Numbered from the stretch's first letter, positions 1 to 8,719 are shown. The stretch is DNA of 41,799 nucleotides from JBCBTD01 sp039818825 (GCA_039818825.1 JBCBTD010000035.1:1-41799); one strand, 5' to 3'. The notes: generated by a model from the letters alone, not told the origin. A program made the numbers and translations.

Positions 1-803
1 AAGACCAGCGGGTCCCACTTCGCCCGCTGCTTGCGCCCCAGATTGGCCTGCACCTCGCCATGGGCGAGCACCGTCTCCGGGGTCACGTCGATCACGTACC
101 GGAGGCAAAGCTGTGCGACCAGCTTGGCCATTCGCCGCCATTGCACCTCGCGCATCGGCCAACGGCCGGCATCGAACGGGCTCTCGACAGCGCCAGCCAT
201 GCAGCACATCGATACGCCGATCGAGCCGGTGTTGGTGCCGCGGGTGTGCGCTGCGTAGACGCCGTCCTTGGCGCTGTCGTTGGCGTCGACCGGGTGCAAG
301 CCGCGCACGACACGGCCGTCGCCCTCAATCAGGAAATGGTAGGCCTTCTTGTCGTGGCTGTTGGCTTTGTACGCACCCGCCGTCCAGTGACAGATGATCC
401 GCTTGGCCCGCGCAGGTGGCAGCCAGGCGGCATCGACGACGGCAGCGGACGCCTGGGTGCCGGCGGGCGCCGCGACGCTCACCGAGCGATCCGGCACCGA
501 GGTCGCACCGGGCGAGGCCGCTGCCGTCGTCGGCGGCGCGACCGCAGCGCCGCCGCCAACCGCCAACATGAGCGACGCCATGGTGGCCTCGTCGACGGCA
601 CCGCCAGGCTCGCGGCCTTGGTCCAGCTGAAACTGCTTCAACGCGTTCCGCGTGTTGGGGCCGAACAAGCCGTCAGCGTCGGCCACCCGCGCATAGCCAA
701 GCGCAGCCAGGCGCAGCTGCACCAGCCGGACGTCCGCCCCGCGCAGCATCGGCAGCCGATAGTCTAGGTGCCGGTCGAGCCAACGGGCCGACAAGGAACA
801 CAT
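1..803 (-). CDS. N-acetylmuramoyl-L-alanine amidase with peptidoglycan-binding domain, 3' end cut by window edge
   Basis: This frame is open to the left edge and shows 267 residues. Residues about 18-80 form a PG_binding_1-type repeat, including GLFGPNTRNALKQFQ. An Ala/Pro/Thr-rich linker follows at about 83-125. From about 133 comes an Amidase_2 (AmpD/T7-lysozyme) domain. Its likely zinc ligands are H139 (in CHWTAG), H248 (in AHGE) and perhaps D264 (in KWDP), by analogy with AmpD. The family cleaves the bond between muramic acid and the stem peptide. The ATG is preceded by GGGAGG six bases upstream. No signal peptide or membrane segment is visible at the N-terminus, which is unusual for a secreted amidase and recalls phage endolysins. 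It lies 25 bp downstream of the lipoprotein gene on the same strand, so the two are probably co-transcribed. The domain call is firm; the biological role is inference. Confidence 0.88.
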   Translation of the reverse strand, partial: MCSLSARWLDRHLDYRLPMLRGADVRLVQLRLAALGYARVADADGLFGPNTRNALKQFQLDQGREPGGAVDEATMASLMLAVGGGAAVAPPTTAAASPGATSVPDRSVSVAAPAGTQASAAVVDAAWLPPARAKRIICHWTAGAYKANSHDKKAYHFLIEGDGRVVRGLHPVDANDSAKDGVYAAHTRGTNTGSIGVSMCCMAGAVESPFDAGRWPMREVQWRRMAKLVAQLCLRYVIDVTPETVLAHGEVQANLGRKQRAKWDPLV

Positions 804-828
804 GACAGACCTCCCGTCTCCCGCTCGG

Positions 829-1491
829 TCAGGTACCGAGTTCGCAGCCTGCGACGCGGGCGGTGTTGGCGAGATCGCGGTCGAGCTGGCCGACGTCGAC
901 GGTCCCGGCCGCCGCCGCGGCTCGAGCCGCGATGATCCGCTCCTGCGCCAGGGCTAGGGTTGGGCAGGGCGGCTGCGCGATCCCGGCATTGACCAGCCAC
1001 AGCAAGCTGTCGGCCTCGTAGTACGGTCCTTCTGGACGCGCCGGCTGACGATCGCCGACTTGGCCGCCGGCTGCACCGAGACGGCGATTGATCGGCGTTC
1101 CCTCCGACCGGCTGGCGGCGTCGCGCCACAGCCGCAGCGCCTCGAGCTCCGAACGCGCCAACCGGTCGCCGTCGACGCGGCCGTCACCACTGGCGGCGGC
1201 CGCGTCGAGCGCCGCCTCGTAGCCTTCTGCCGCACAAGACGCATAGGGGATCCGGCCCACGACTCCGACCGACTGGGCCCGCTGCAGACATGCGTCAGCC
1301 TTGATCATGTGTGCTTGGTCGCACCCCTCCGTGCCGCTGACGCAGGTCACCTGGTAGGTGACGAGAGCATCGACGTCGCCCGATTGTGCGAGTGCCTTCA
1401 TGCGATCGACCTCGCGCACCGTGCCGACGGTTTCGCACGCGGCAGCTGCCGCCAACAGCGCGACGACGAAGACGATCCGCAGCAAGCTCAA
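829..1491 (-). CDS. Predicted lipoprotein of unknown function
   Basis: The 220-residue product begins with a short basic n-region and a hydrophobic stretch ending in LAAAAAC, so C19 is the probable lipidation site and the mature protein should be anchored in an envelope membrane. The mature part is Ala/Arg-rich and has a cysteine cluster (YQVTC, GTEGC, KADAC, YASC) within residues about 48-90, which could form disulfides in the periplasm. The rest looks helical, and I recognise no family. The start is a TTG with GGAGG seven bases upstream. It overlaps the stop of the preceding membrane-protein gene by four bases (TTGA), which points to translational coupling. Its position between a membrane protein and an amidase suggests a shared envelope function, which is inference. 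Confidence 0.8.
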   Translation of the reverse strand: MSLLRIVFVVALLAAAAACETVGTVREVDRMKALAQSGDVDALVTYQVTCVSGTEGCDQAHMIKADACLQRAQSVGVVGRIPYASCAAEGYEAALDAAAASGDGRVDGDRLARSELEALRLWRDAASRSEGTPINRRLGAAGGQVGDRQPARPEGPYYEADSLLWLVNAGIAQPPCPTLALAQERIIAARAAAAAGTVDVGQLDRDLANTARVAGCELGT

Positions 1492-3389
1492 GACTTTTCC
1501 TCCGCGATGACGAGGGACGCCTCGACATCCTCCATCGCCACCTCTCCGGTCCGCACGCGGTCGCCCAGGAGGGCCAGCAGCTCGAGATCGTCGCGAGCGG
1601 TCGCGTCGTCCCTCAGGGCATCCAACGCCGCAACGAGCGCCTCGGCGTTCGGCGCCTGCGCCTTCGCCACGACGTCATCCGGCACCTCCGACGCGACCAA
1701 CGCACCGAGCATCGCCCGGCGGAACTCGGCGAGCCCGAGGTCGAACTGGGCAGGGTCCGGGAAGCGATCGGCAAACCGCGCACGCAACGCCGTGCCGTCC
1801 TCCGCCAAGGCGAGTTCGCCCACCTCGACCACCTGCGGGCCGCCTTCCTCGAGCAGGTCGGCGAACGCTTCGGCGAACACGGGTGAGAGCTTGATCGCTG
1901 GAATGATGCTGTTCGAGGTGATCGATGCCGGCGGCAGCAAGTTCGGCTCGTACGGAGCGTCGAGTATCCTGACCTTCCATCGAGTGTAGGCCGCATCGCC
2001 CAGCCGGGCGCCGACGCCGACGATCCCGAGAACCATACCCGCCGGTCCGGCAAGGCCGAGCGCTGGCGACAGCTTGGCAAGGATGGGGCCGAAGGTGCCG
2101 AGAGCCTTCTGGAGAACGCCGACCAGCGGTGTTTCGTCGCTTCGCGTCAGCCGCTCCAACACCTGCAGCGCCGCACCACTGACGTCTCCTCCGGCGACGC
2201 GCCGACGCAGCGAGGCCACCTCGTCCACGGCGGCACGCGCACCGCGGACGAAATCGCGGGCCGCACCGGTCCGCTCCTCGGGCAAGAGATCGACGACGAC
2301 GGAGCCGAGCGCAGCAGCGCGCTCGGCCTTTGCGATCAGCCCGTCGACGGTCGACGCGGCTTTGGCGAGCGGACCAGTCCCCGCGACGCCGGCCGTCTGC
2401 CGCTTGAAGCCCGGCAACACGACGTCGACCAGCTCATCGACGAGGCCGGTACGCCTGGATGGATCCTGTTCGACCTCCAAGGCCGACGCGACGGCCGCCG
2501 CCCGGCCGGCCAAAGCGGCTCGCCGGTCGGCGTCGACGCGCGCCGCCGACGCGCGCAGCTCGCGCGCCTGCATCTCCAACTGCTGGTCGACTCTCGGCCG
2601 GAACAGGCTGTCCGCGGCCTCGATCAGCCGCGACAGGACGCGATAGACGAACTCGGCCGAAAACCCGCCCAAAAGCGCCAACACCGGCTTACCGATCAGT
2701 AGCCCGGGGTTCTCGGCCGCCATGCTCTCCGCCGTACCGGTCTCGACGAACTGGTTGAGGACCTGGGCCAGCATCAACCCGGCGATCAGCCCCAGACCGA
2801 TCCGGATGTAGTACGTCGAATCAAGACGCTGATCGTACTTTCCTTGCCTCACATATTGATACGCATCGTAGAGGCATTTGAAACTGGCACCAATGCCGGC
2901 AAGCGCGAAATAAAACAGAAGAAGCCAAATCCCCTCACCTGCGCGCAATGACAGCAACGGTGCCAGCACGTTCTCGGCGTTGAGCGCGCCGGAGAAGGGC
3001 AAAGCACAGAAGAGGACGATGAACAGCAGCGCGATCACCAGCAAGCGGCGCAGCGCCGTGACCGGTGCGATCCGGTGCAGAAACGGGTTCTGCCGGGCGT
3101 CCCAACGCATCAGCTCGATCGACCGGGGTGTTGCCGGTTCGATGACCGCGGCGAGGCCGGCATGGGCGGTGAGCAATTCGCCCATCGGTATCTCGGCGCG
3201 CCGCTCGATCCCGATGTCCAGAAACCCGAGCCGGCGCCCGACTTCTTCCGGAACTGCAGCGCCGCAAGCTCCGGCGTGGGCAACCATCGCCTCGCACTCG
3301 CGGAACAGGCCGGCGCGCACGTCGACGTTCTCGATCTGAGGTTCGTACAGAGCGCGCGACTCCGCACTACCGTAAATCGCTTTGGCCAC
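1488..3389 (-). CDS. Four-helix membrane protein with large cytoplasmic C-terminal region, unknown function
   Basis: The 633-residue product has about 110 soluble N-terminal residues and four hydrophobic segments, near 112-134, 152-174, 194-214 and 229-250. A charged, probably coiled-coil stretch follows at about 262-305, then roughly 330 more residues. That tail includes a Gly/Ala-rich hydrophobic patch near 437-463 that might insert in or lie on a membrane. I recognise no enzymatic motif or family. The GTG at 3389 is chosen because GGAGG lies six bases upstream; an in-frame TTG at 3440 would add 17 residues. It heads a three-gene minus-strand cassette with the overlapping lipoprotein and the amidase. 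Possible roles are a membrane scaffold or channel for the downstream envelope proteins, but nothing in the sequence proves this. Confidence 0.75.
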   Translation of the reverse strand: MAKAIYGSAESRALYEPQIENVDVRAGLFRECEAMVAHAGACGAAVPEEVGRRLGFLDIGIERRAEIPMGELLTAHAGLAAVIEPATPRSIELMRWDARQNPFLHRIAPVTALRRLLVIALLFIVLFCALPFSGALNAENVLAPLLSLRAGEGIWLLLFYFALAGIGASFKCLYDAYQYVRQGKYDQRLDSTYYIRIGLGLIAGLMLAQVLNQFVETGTAESMAAENPGLLIGKPVLALLGGFSAEFVYRVLSRLIEAADSLFRPRVDQQLEMQARELRASAARVDADRRAALAGRAAAVASALEVEQDPSRRTGLVDELVDVVLPGFKRQTAGVAGTGPLAKAASTVDGLIAKAERAAALGSVVVDLLPEERTGAARDFVRGARAAVDEVASLRRRVAGGDVSGAALQVLERLTRSDETPLVGVLQKALGTFGPILAKLSPALGLAGPAGMVLGIVGVGARLGDAAYTRWKVRILDAPYEPNLLPPASITSNSIIPAIKLSPVFAEAFADLLEEGGPQVVEVGELALAEDGTALRARFADRFPDPAQFDLGLAEFRRAMLGALVASEVPDDVVAKAQAPNAEALVAALDALRDDATARDDLELLALLGDRVRTGEVAMEDVEASLVIAEEKS

Positions 3390-3464
3390 GGCCCGTCCTC
3401 CTGACATGACCTGAGTGCCATGAAACCAGAACGTTGCCAAGCGCCGACGACAGCCGTTCGAGTC

Positions 3465-3698
3465 TCAAGAGCCCTTCTCGACCAGGAACCGGATCACGCC
3501 GTCGTCGCATTTCTCCAGGCCGACCAGGCGGTGACCAGTCTCGGTACAGAACGCAGGGACGTCACGCTCTGTGGCAGGATCGGTAGCGAGCAGCACGAGC
3601 CGCTCGCCCACGGCGAGCGCGGCGAGGCGCTTGCGCGCCTTCAAAACCGGCAATGGACAGCTCAGCCACCGCGCATCGATGGTGCAGGCCGCGTCCAA
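3465..3698 (-). CDS. TusA/SirA-family (UPF0033) sulfur carrier protein
   Basis: This small 77-residue protein matches the TusA family over its whole length. It has the family CPxP motif (LSCPLPVLKARK), whose Cys carries the persulfide. It then has ATDPATERDVPAFC and the TGHRLV stretch that are typical of the family. Such proteins accept sulfur from a cysteine desulfurase and pass it on for tRNA thiolation, molybdenum cofactor maturation or sulfur oxidation. The start is a TTG with GGAGG nine bases upstream; longer in-frame extensions run into the divergent promoter region and look non-coding. It is divergent from mobB with 60 bp between the starts, so a role in molybdoenzyme maturation is plausible but inferred. 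The second conserved Cys (AFC) is also present. Confidence 0.9.
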   Translation of the reverse strand: MDAACTIDARWLSCPLPVLKARKRLAALAVGERLVLLATDPATERDVPAFCTETGHRLVGLEKCDDGVIRFLVEKGS

Positions 3699-3758
3699 GC
3701 TCGGTATCCTCCAACGAACCCTTGGCAGATGGACGTCGTGTAGAGGATCGCACGGACG

Positions 3759-4301
3759 ATGACGAGTGCAGCACGACCGGCGGTACTGGCGATCGTCGGC
3801 TGGACCAATTCCGGCAAGACCACGCTGCTCGAGCGGCTGGTCGCTCATTTCACGGCGGCCGGCCTGACGGTCTCGACGATCAAGCACGCCCACCACGACT
3901 TGGACGTCGACCAGCCCGGGCGCGACACGTGGCGACACCGGCAGGCAGGCGCCCGAGAGGTGATCCTGGCGACCTCGGCGCGCACCGTGGTGTTCCACGA
4001 GCATCGGAACGAACCGCCACCAACGCTCGACGGCCTGTTGGCCCGGCTGGAGCCCTGTGACCTCGTGCTGGTGGAGGGCTTCAAGCACGCGCCCGGCCCC
4101 AAGCTGGAGGTCAGGCGTCGCGCCGGTGGCAAACCGCCGATCGCCGACGCCGATCCTGACGTGATCGCCGTCGCCAGCGATCAGCCGATCGGGGGGCTTC
4201 AGGTGCCGACGTTCGATCTCGACGACATCGGGTCGATCGCCCGCTTCGTCGCGAAGCGCATATTGGGAGTGGGCCCTGCTCCCTTCAAATCCAACGTTTA
4301 A
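3759..4301 (+). CDS. mobB: Molybdopterin-guanine dinucleotide biosynthesis adapter protein MobB
   Basis: The 180-residue protein carries an N-terminal P-loop, GWTNSGKTT at residues 14-22. It is followed by TIKHAHHD and DTWRHRQAG, both characteristic of MobB, and by LVEGFKH in the Walker-B region. MobB is a GTP-binding partner of MobA in attaching GMP to molybdopterin, giving the bis-MGD cofactor of DMSO-reductase-family enzymes in the cytoplasm. The ATG at 3759 has a modest AGAGGA ribosome binding site. The length is normal for a single-domain MobB, and no mobA or moeA is in the window. It diverges from a TusA-like sulfur carrier gene, which fits a cofactor-maturation context. The downstream glycosyltransferase-like gene on the same strand begins 56 bp later and may be co-transcribed. 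Confidence 0.93.
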   Translation: MTSAARPAVLAIVGWTNSGKTTLLERLVAHFTAAGLTVSTIKHAHHDLDVDQPGRDTWRHRQAGAREVILATSARTVVFHEHRNEPPPTLDGLLARLEPCDLVLVEGFKHAPGPKLEVRRRAGGKPPIADADPDVIAVASDQPIGGLQVPTFDLDDIGSIARFVAKRILGVGPAPFKSNV

Positions 4302-4357
4302 CGGCAGCTAAACCTTCCCCAGGCACACTCGCCCCAGGACCGACCTGGAGACGACGG

Positions 4358-5593
4358 GTGCCCGACACAATCACGCTGCGCCGCCGCGCCGACGGCGTCA
4401 TCGTCGCCGGCGACCATTTGCTGCTGTTCGGCCAAACGGGCCAGCCCGCCCGGATCGCTACCGTGATCGACCAACTCGACGACGCCGGCCATCGGCTGCC
4501 GCTTCTCGAGGACGTGGTCAGCGCCTTCCCCCATGTCGAACTGTTCACCATCGACGACCGTCGGCGTGAGCCCGGCCGGCCAGTGGCCGGGCGCCCGGTG
4601 ACGGTGCTCGCGCGTCCACCGGAGCCCCAAAAGCGCAGTTTGTTCGGGCTGGGCCGCCGACCGTCGCTTCAGCCGCAGCTTCGCCGTTGGGAAGCCGACC
4701 AGGACGTGGTGCTACGGATCGGGGACCGACGGGCGCGTCGCCCCAGGGTCAGCGCCGACAGCCTCGAGCTCAGCTACATCCTCGGGCTCGACGACGAGCG
4801 ACAGCAGGACGACGAAACCGCGGCCAGCCTCGGCAGCCGGTTCCGCGACCGCTGCGCCCTCGCCGAAGCCGACGTCGTCTGGTGCGGATCGCGACGGCTG
4901 ATGGGCGCGCTGCGGCGGCGCTGGAACGTCGACGCTAGTCTGCTCTATCCCCCTGCCGAGCTGTCGATCCCGATCGCTCCCGCCGCGGCGAAGTCCGTCG
5001 TGATCGCCTTGATAGACGCGGCGTCGCCCAACTGGCTCCACCGTCTCGACGTGCTGGCAAAAGCGCGAGGCGACCTCAGCGTCGTCGTCCACGGCGAACC
5101 CGCCAAGCCGTGGACACCGCGCCGTAACCGCATCACCCAGCTCCAGGACTCCGCGGAAGCTTTTCAGTTGGCGCTTGGCCGAACGGTGGCCGTGCTCGCC
5201 CCGGCAGGTGACGCGTTCGACCCGCGGATCGTCTGGGCGCAGGCGGCTGGCGTGCCGGTCATTGCAGCGCAGCGCAGCGTCGGCGCCGAGCTGGTCCTCG
5301 GTCTGGAACAACGTGCACCGACCGGGATCGTGCTGGAGGACGATGGCGACGACGCGCTGATCGATGCCGTGGGGTTCATCGCGCGAAGGCCGGATCTCTG
5401 GCCAACGGCACGGTTGGTGCAGCACGGTCGCCGTTGGGCTCGGGCGAGGTTCCGCCAAACGCTCAAATCGCACGTGCTCGATGCCTGGTGCGTGCACAAT
5501 GCGGCGCCCGTGGCGCTCGCCGACGGTGTGGAGATCGACGAGGAAGCACCCGAGGCCGAGATCGTCGAGCCGCTGACGCGCAGCAGCCACTGA
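4358..5593 (+). CDS. Degenerate GT-B (GT4-like) glycosyltransferase-fold protein
   Basis: The 411-residue product resembles GT-B glycosyltransferases in two places. The stretch ALAEADVVWCGSRRLM at about 167-182, followed by LLYPPAEL, is where such enzymes switch from the acceptor to the donor domain. Near residues 291-311, VWAQAAGVPVIAA followed by GAELV matches the donor-site region. The first Glu of the usual E-x7-E motif is replaced by Trp (W293), while a second Glu (E311) is kept, so activity is doubtful. There is no signal peptide or membrane segment. The start is a GTG with GGAG seven bases upstream. It ends 22 bp before the convergent racemase-family gene. Substrate and partner are unknown. 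The fold assignment is my inference from short motif resemblance. Confidence 0.65.
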   Translation: MPDTITLRRRADGVIVAGDHLLLFGQTGQPARIATVIDQLDDAGHRLPLLEDVVSAFPHVELFTIDDRRREPGRPVAGRPVTVLARPPEPQKRSLFGLGRRPSLQPQLRRWEADQDVVLRIGDRRARRPRVSADSLELSYILGLDDERQQDDETAASLGSRFRDRCALAEADVVWCGSRRLMGALRRRWNVDASLLYPPAELSIPIAPAAAKSVVIALIDAASPNWLHRLDVLAKARGDLSVVVHGEPAKPWTPRRNRITQLQDSAEAFQLALGRTVAVLAPAGDAFDPRIVWAQAAGVPVIAAQRSVGAELVLGLEQRAPTGIVLEDDGDDALIDAVGFIARRPDLWPTARLVQHGRRWARARFRQTLKSHVLDAWCVHNAAPVALADGVEIDEEAPEAEIVEPLTRSSH

Positions 5594-5615
5594 CTCGAAC
5601 GGCAGCGAGCAGCCC

Positions 5616-6758
5616 TCAAAGCTCGACGGCGAACCGAGCAACTTCGTCGCGGTCGATCTCGACGCCAAGACCCGGCAGTGTCGGCACGGCGACGCGGCCC
5701 TCCGACAAGGCGAACGGACCACCCACAACGGCATCGCGAAACGGGTGCGGTGTCCGATCGAACTCCAAGAGCGGTTCGTTGACGTGCAAGCCCTGGGCCG
5801 TCGCCGGCAGCGCCGCAAGGAGCTGCAGGGCGACCGCCACCGCCAGGCCCGTCCCCCAGACGTGGGGTTGGTAGCGAACGCCCGCGGTCCCGGCCAACGC
5901 GGCGATAAGCCAGCACTCGGTGAGCCCGCCCGCAGCACAAGTGTCCGGTTGCACCACGTCCAAGGCGCCGGCAGCCAGCAGCGCTCGAACGTCGTACCGC
6001 GTGAAGGCGCACTCGCCGCCAGCGATCGGGATCGCCGTGTGCTGACGGAGATAGGCGTAGCCGTCGAGGTCTTCAGGGGCCACCGGCTCCTCGAACCAAC
6101 CGATGTCGAACTCGTGGATCCCGCGGGCGAGCCGTGCCGCATCGAGGCGGTCGTAGCCGTGGTTGGCGTCGACCATCAGCCCGTGTCCACCGCCGATCGC
6201 CTCGCGCACGGCGGTGACCGCGGCGACGTCCTCGGCCACGCCGAAACCCACTTTGAGCTTCATCGCCTGGAAGCCTTGCTCGACGTAGGCCTTTGCCTCC
6301 TCGGCGAGCAGGCGGCGGTTGCTCCTTGCATCTTGGCGGCGTTTGTACAGCCCGGTCGCATAGGCCTTGACCGTCGAGCGCAGCGGGCCGCCCAACAGCC
6401 GATGGACCGGCATGCCCGCGACCTTGCCGCGGATGTCCCAAAGCGCCACGTCGACGCCGGCGAGCGCCTGCACCGCCAGCCCGCGTTGGCCGTGGTCGCG
6501 CAACTCGTTGTAGAGTCGCTCCCATTGCGCGGTGCCGGCCAGCGCGTCTTCGCCGATCAACAGCGGCGCATAGAACCGGTCGATGATCGGCTTGAGTAGC
6601 GGCGGCGGGCCGTAGCATTCGCCCCAACCGACCACGCCACCCTCGGCGACGACCTCGACGAGAAGCGCGACGCGTCGGTGGACCCACCGCTGCGAGAACG
6701 CAAAGGGCTCGTCGATCGGTGCTTCCAGCGCGAAGGTGTTCACGGCCTCGATACGCAA
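5616..6758 (-). CDS. Mandelate racemase / muconate lactonizing enzyme family protein (enolase superfamily)
   Basis: The 380-residue product has the full enolase-superfamily layout: an N-terminal capping domain (1-125) and a barrel with a KxK motif (MKLKVG, K167/K169). The metal ligands are D197 (VDANHG), E223 (FEEP) and E249 (GGEC). A His-Asp dyad of H299 (PHVWGTG) and D272 places it in the mandelate-racemase subgroup. Members act on sugar acids or their lactones by abstracting a proton alpha to a carboxylate. The PHVWGTG stretch recalls D-galactarolactone cycloisomerase, but the exact substrate cannot be read from sequence. The start is a TTG with a strong GGAGGAGG five bases upstream. It lies 34 bp downstream of phaC on the same strand and is probably co-transcribed. 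Confidence 0.9.
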   Translation of the reverse strand: MRIEAVNTFALEAPIDEPFAFSQRWVHRRVALLVEVVAEGGVVGWGECYGPPPLLKPIIDRFYAPLLIGEDALAGTAQWERLYNELRDHGQRGLAVQALAGVDVALWDIRGKVAGMPVHRLLGGPLRSTVKAYATGLYKRRQDARSNRRLLAEEAKAYVEQGFQAMKLKVGFGVAEDVAAVTAVREAIGGGHGLMVDANHGYDRLDAARLARGIHEFDIGWFEEPVAPEDLDGYAYLRQHTAIPIAGGECAFTRYDVRALLAAGALDVVQPDTCAAGGLTECWLIAALAGTAGVRYQPHVWGTGLAVAVALQLLAALPATAQGLHVNEPLLEFDRTPHPFRDAVVGGPFALSEGRVAVPTLPGLGVEIDRDEVARFAVEL

Positions 6759-6792
6759 CGGGACCTCCTCCAGGGCGACCGGACGCCCTCGA

Positions 6793-8526
6793 TCAGCGTT
6801 GGTGGACGTACGCCCCGGGCGCTGGAGCGAGGGCGGGCAGGCCGGTGGCCGATGCGCCGAGGGCCGGTGGCGGCACCGGTGGACTGCTCCGCTCGTGGAG
6901 CCACGCCGCCCAGGTCGGCCACCACGAACCGTCGACCGTCGCCGCGCCGGCGGCCCATGCCTCGGGAGCGAGGTAGGCCGCATCGGCGGCGAGCGCACCG
7001 ACCCGGTGGTGGCGGTGCGGGTGCCCCGGCTCGCTGATGACGCCGGCGTTGTGCCCACCCGAAGCGAGTACGAAGGTGACCTCGGCGCGGGTGAGCAGCC
7101 GGATCTTGTAGACCGACTGCCAGGGCGCGATGTGGTCCCGCTCGGTACCGACGGCGAGGATCGGCAGATCGAGATCGGCGAGTGCGACGGGCCGCCCGTC
7201 GACGGCGTACCGGGCCCGCGACAGCCGATTGTCGAGGAACAGGTCGCGCAAGTACTCGGTCTGCATCCGTGCCGGCATCCGCGTACCATCGGCGTTCCAG
7301 GCCATCAGGTCGTTGACCGGGGTCCGCTCGCCGAACAGGTACTGGCGGATCATCTGCGACCAGACCAGGTCGTTGGCGCGGAGCAGGCGAAAGGCGCCGG
7401 CCATCTGATGGCTGGCGAGGAAACCCTGGTCCCACATCATGTCTTCGAGAAAGGCGATCTCGCCCTCGTCGACGAAGAGCATCAACTCTCCAGCTTCGCT
7501 GAAGTCGGTCTGGGCTGCGAGCAACGTGAGAGAGCGGAAGCGCTCGTCGCCGTCGCGCGCCATGGCCGCTGCTGCGATCGCCAGCAACGTCCCACCAAGG
7601 CAATAGCCGCAGCCATGCACCTGGCGATCGGGCAGGACGTCGGCGATGACGTCGAGCGCCGCCATGACGCCCAGCCGTCGATAGTCGTCCAGGCCGATGT
7701 GCGCATCCTCCCGCCCCGGGTTCTTCCAGGACAAGACGAACACGGTGAAGCCTTGGCCGACGAGCCAACGGACGAGGGAATTCTCTTCGCGCAGATCGAG
7801 GATGTAGTACTTCATGATCCAGGCGGGCACGAGCAAGACCGGCTCGGGCCGGACGTCGTCGGTCGTCGGCGTGTACTGGATCAGTTCCACGAGGTCGTTG
7901 CGGAAGATGACGGCGCCAGGCGTCGCTGCGAGGTCCTCCCCGACGCGCCAGACCTCGGTGCCAGCCGGCGGCCGCTCGTTGAGCAACCGCCCGAGGTCGT
8001 CCGCCCACAGCGCCCGCCCGCGCATCAGATTGGCGCCGCCCTCGTCGAGCGTGCGATCCCATACCTCCGGGTTGGCCCAGGGCAGATTGGCCGGCGAAAC
8101 CAAGTCGAGCGCCTGCTTGGTCATGAAGTTGACGGCGCGCAGGTGCTGCCGGCCAACCCCCGGCACGTCGGTCGTGGCGGCATCCCACCACCGCTCGGCG
8201 GCAAGAAAGCCCTGAGCCCACAGCTGAAACGGCCAGCGTTGCCAAGCTTCGCCCGAGAACCGGCCGTCGATCATGTCGACGAACGGCGCCGGGCCTTCCT
8301 CGCTGCCGAGGCTGCGGGCGAACAGACCCAGCCGGACCCCATCGGTCAGCGCCAAGTCGCAGAGCGATGCCCGCTTGCCAGGCGCGTTCGCCAGATGCAC
8401 GAGCCAATCGCCCCAAGCCGCAGCGACCGCCGGCGGCGAGAGGCCGGCCGTCAGGCGCGCCTGCCAAGCGTGAAGCACGCGATCGAGATTGGCGTGGTCC
8501 GCTCGCAGCGGCGACGGCTCCGACAC
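6793..8526 (-). CDS. phaC: Class I poly(3-hydroxyalkanoate) synthase
   Basis: The 577-residue product matches class I PHA synthases. It has the PhaC N-terminal domain with FMTKQALDLVSPANLPWANPE-like sequence near 134-154 and an alpha/beta-hydrolase domain with the lipase-like box GYCLGG at 307-312. The expected triad is C309, D464 (TERDHIAPW) and H492 (GGHNAG). The enzyme polymerises (R)-3-hydroxyacyl-CoA into storage granules in the cytoplasm. The GTG start is favoured because GGGGAGG lies six bases upstream and the protein begins where the family usually does; a longer frame upstream encodes only Arg-rich sequence. The phasin gene lies 1.9 kb away on the other strand, beyond a GMC oxidoreductase gene. 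No phaA or phaB is in the window. Confidence 0.96.
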   Translation of the reverse strand: MSEPSPLRADHANLDRVLHAWQARLTAGLSPPAVAAAWGDWLVHLANAPGKRASLCDLALTDGVRLGLFARSLGSEEGPAPFVDMIDGRFSGEAWQRWPFQLWAQGFLAAERWWDAATTDVPGVGRQHLRAVNFMTKQALDLVSPANLPWANPEVWDRTLDEGGANLMRGRALWADDLGRLLNERPPAGTEVWRVGEDLAATPGAVIFRNDLVELIQYTPTTDDVRPEPVLLVPAWIMKYYILDLREENSLVRWLVGQGFTVFVLSWKNPGREDAHIGLDDYRRLGVMAALDVIADVLPDRQVHGCGYCLGGTLLAIAAAAMARDGDERFRSLTLLAAQTDFSEAGELMLFVDEGEIAFLEDMMWDQGFLASHQMAGAFRLLRANDLVWSQMIRQYLFGERTPVNDLMAWNADGTRMPARMQTEYLRDLFLDNRLSRARYAVDGRPVALADLDLPILAVGTERDHIAPWQSVYKIRLLTRAEVTFVLASGGHNAGVISEPGHPHRHHRVGALAADAAYLAPEAWAAGAATVDGSWWPTWAAWLHERSSPPVPPPALGASATGLPALAPAPGAYVHQR

Positions 8527-8719
8527 TTCGGCCCTCCCCTTCGCTTGTGATCGCGGCCCAGGCTGCCGTCTTCGAGCGCGCCGGGCCGGACGTCGACCCG
8601 ACACTACGCCCGTTCGCCGCCGTTCGACAGCCACGCGGACTTGGAAAGGCGGCACCGTTGCGGCGATGATGCAATGCGAAGCGCGCGGGCGATGCGCGAA
8701 ACTGGCTCGGGAGGCACGG

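Noticed and set aside
4712..6142. Long minus-strand frame of 476 codons opposite the glycosyltransferase-like gene
   Set aside because: It is low-complexity Arg/Ser-rich, matches no family, and overlaps a supported plus-strand gene and the racemase-family gene. It reflects the high GC content.
6736..8550. Plus-strand frame of 604 codons antisense to phaC
   Set aside because: The opposite strand encodes an unmistakable PhaC with all catalytic residues; this frame shows only His/Gln/Arg-rich antisense composition.
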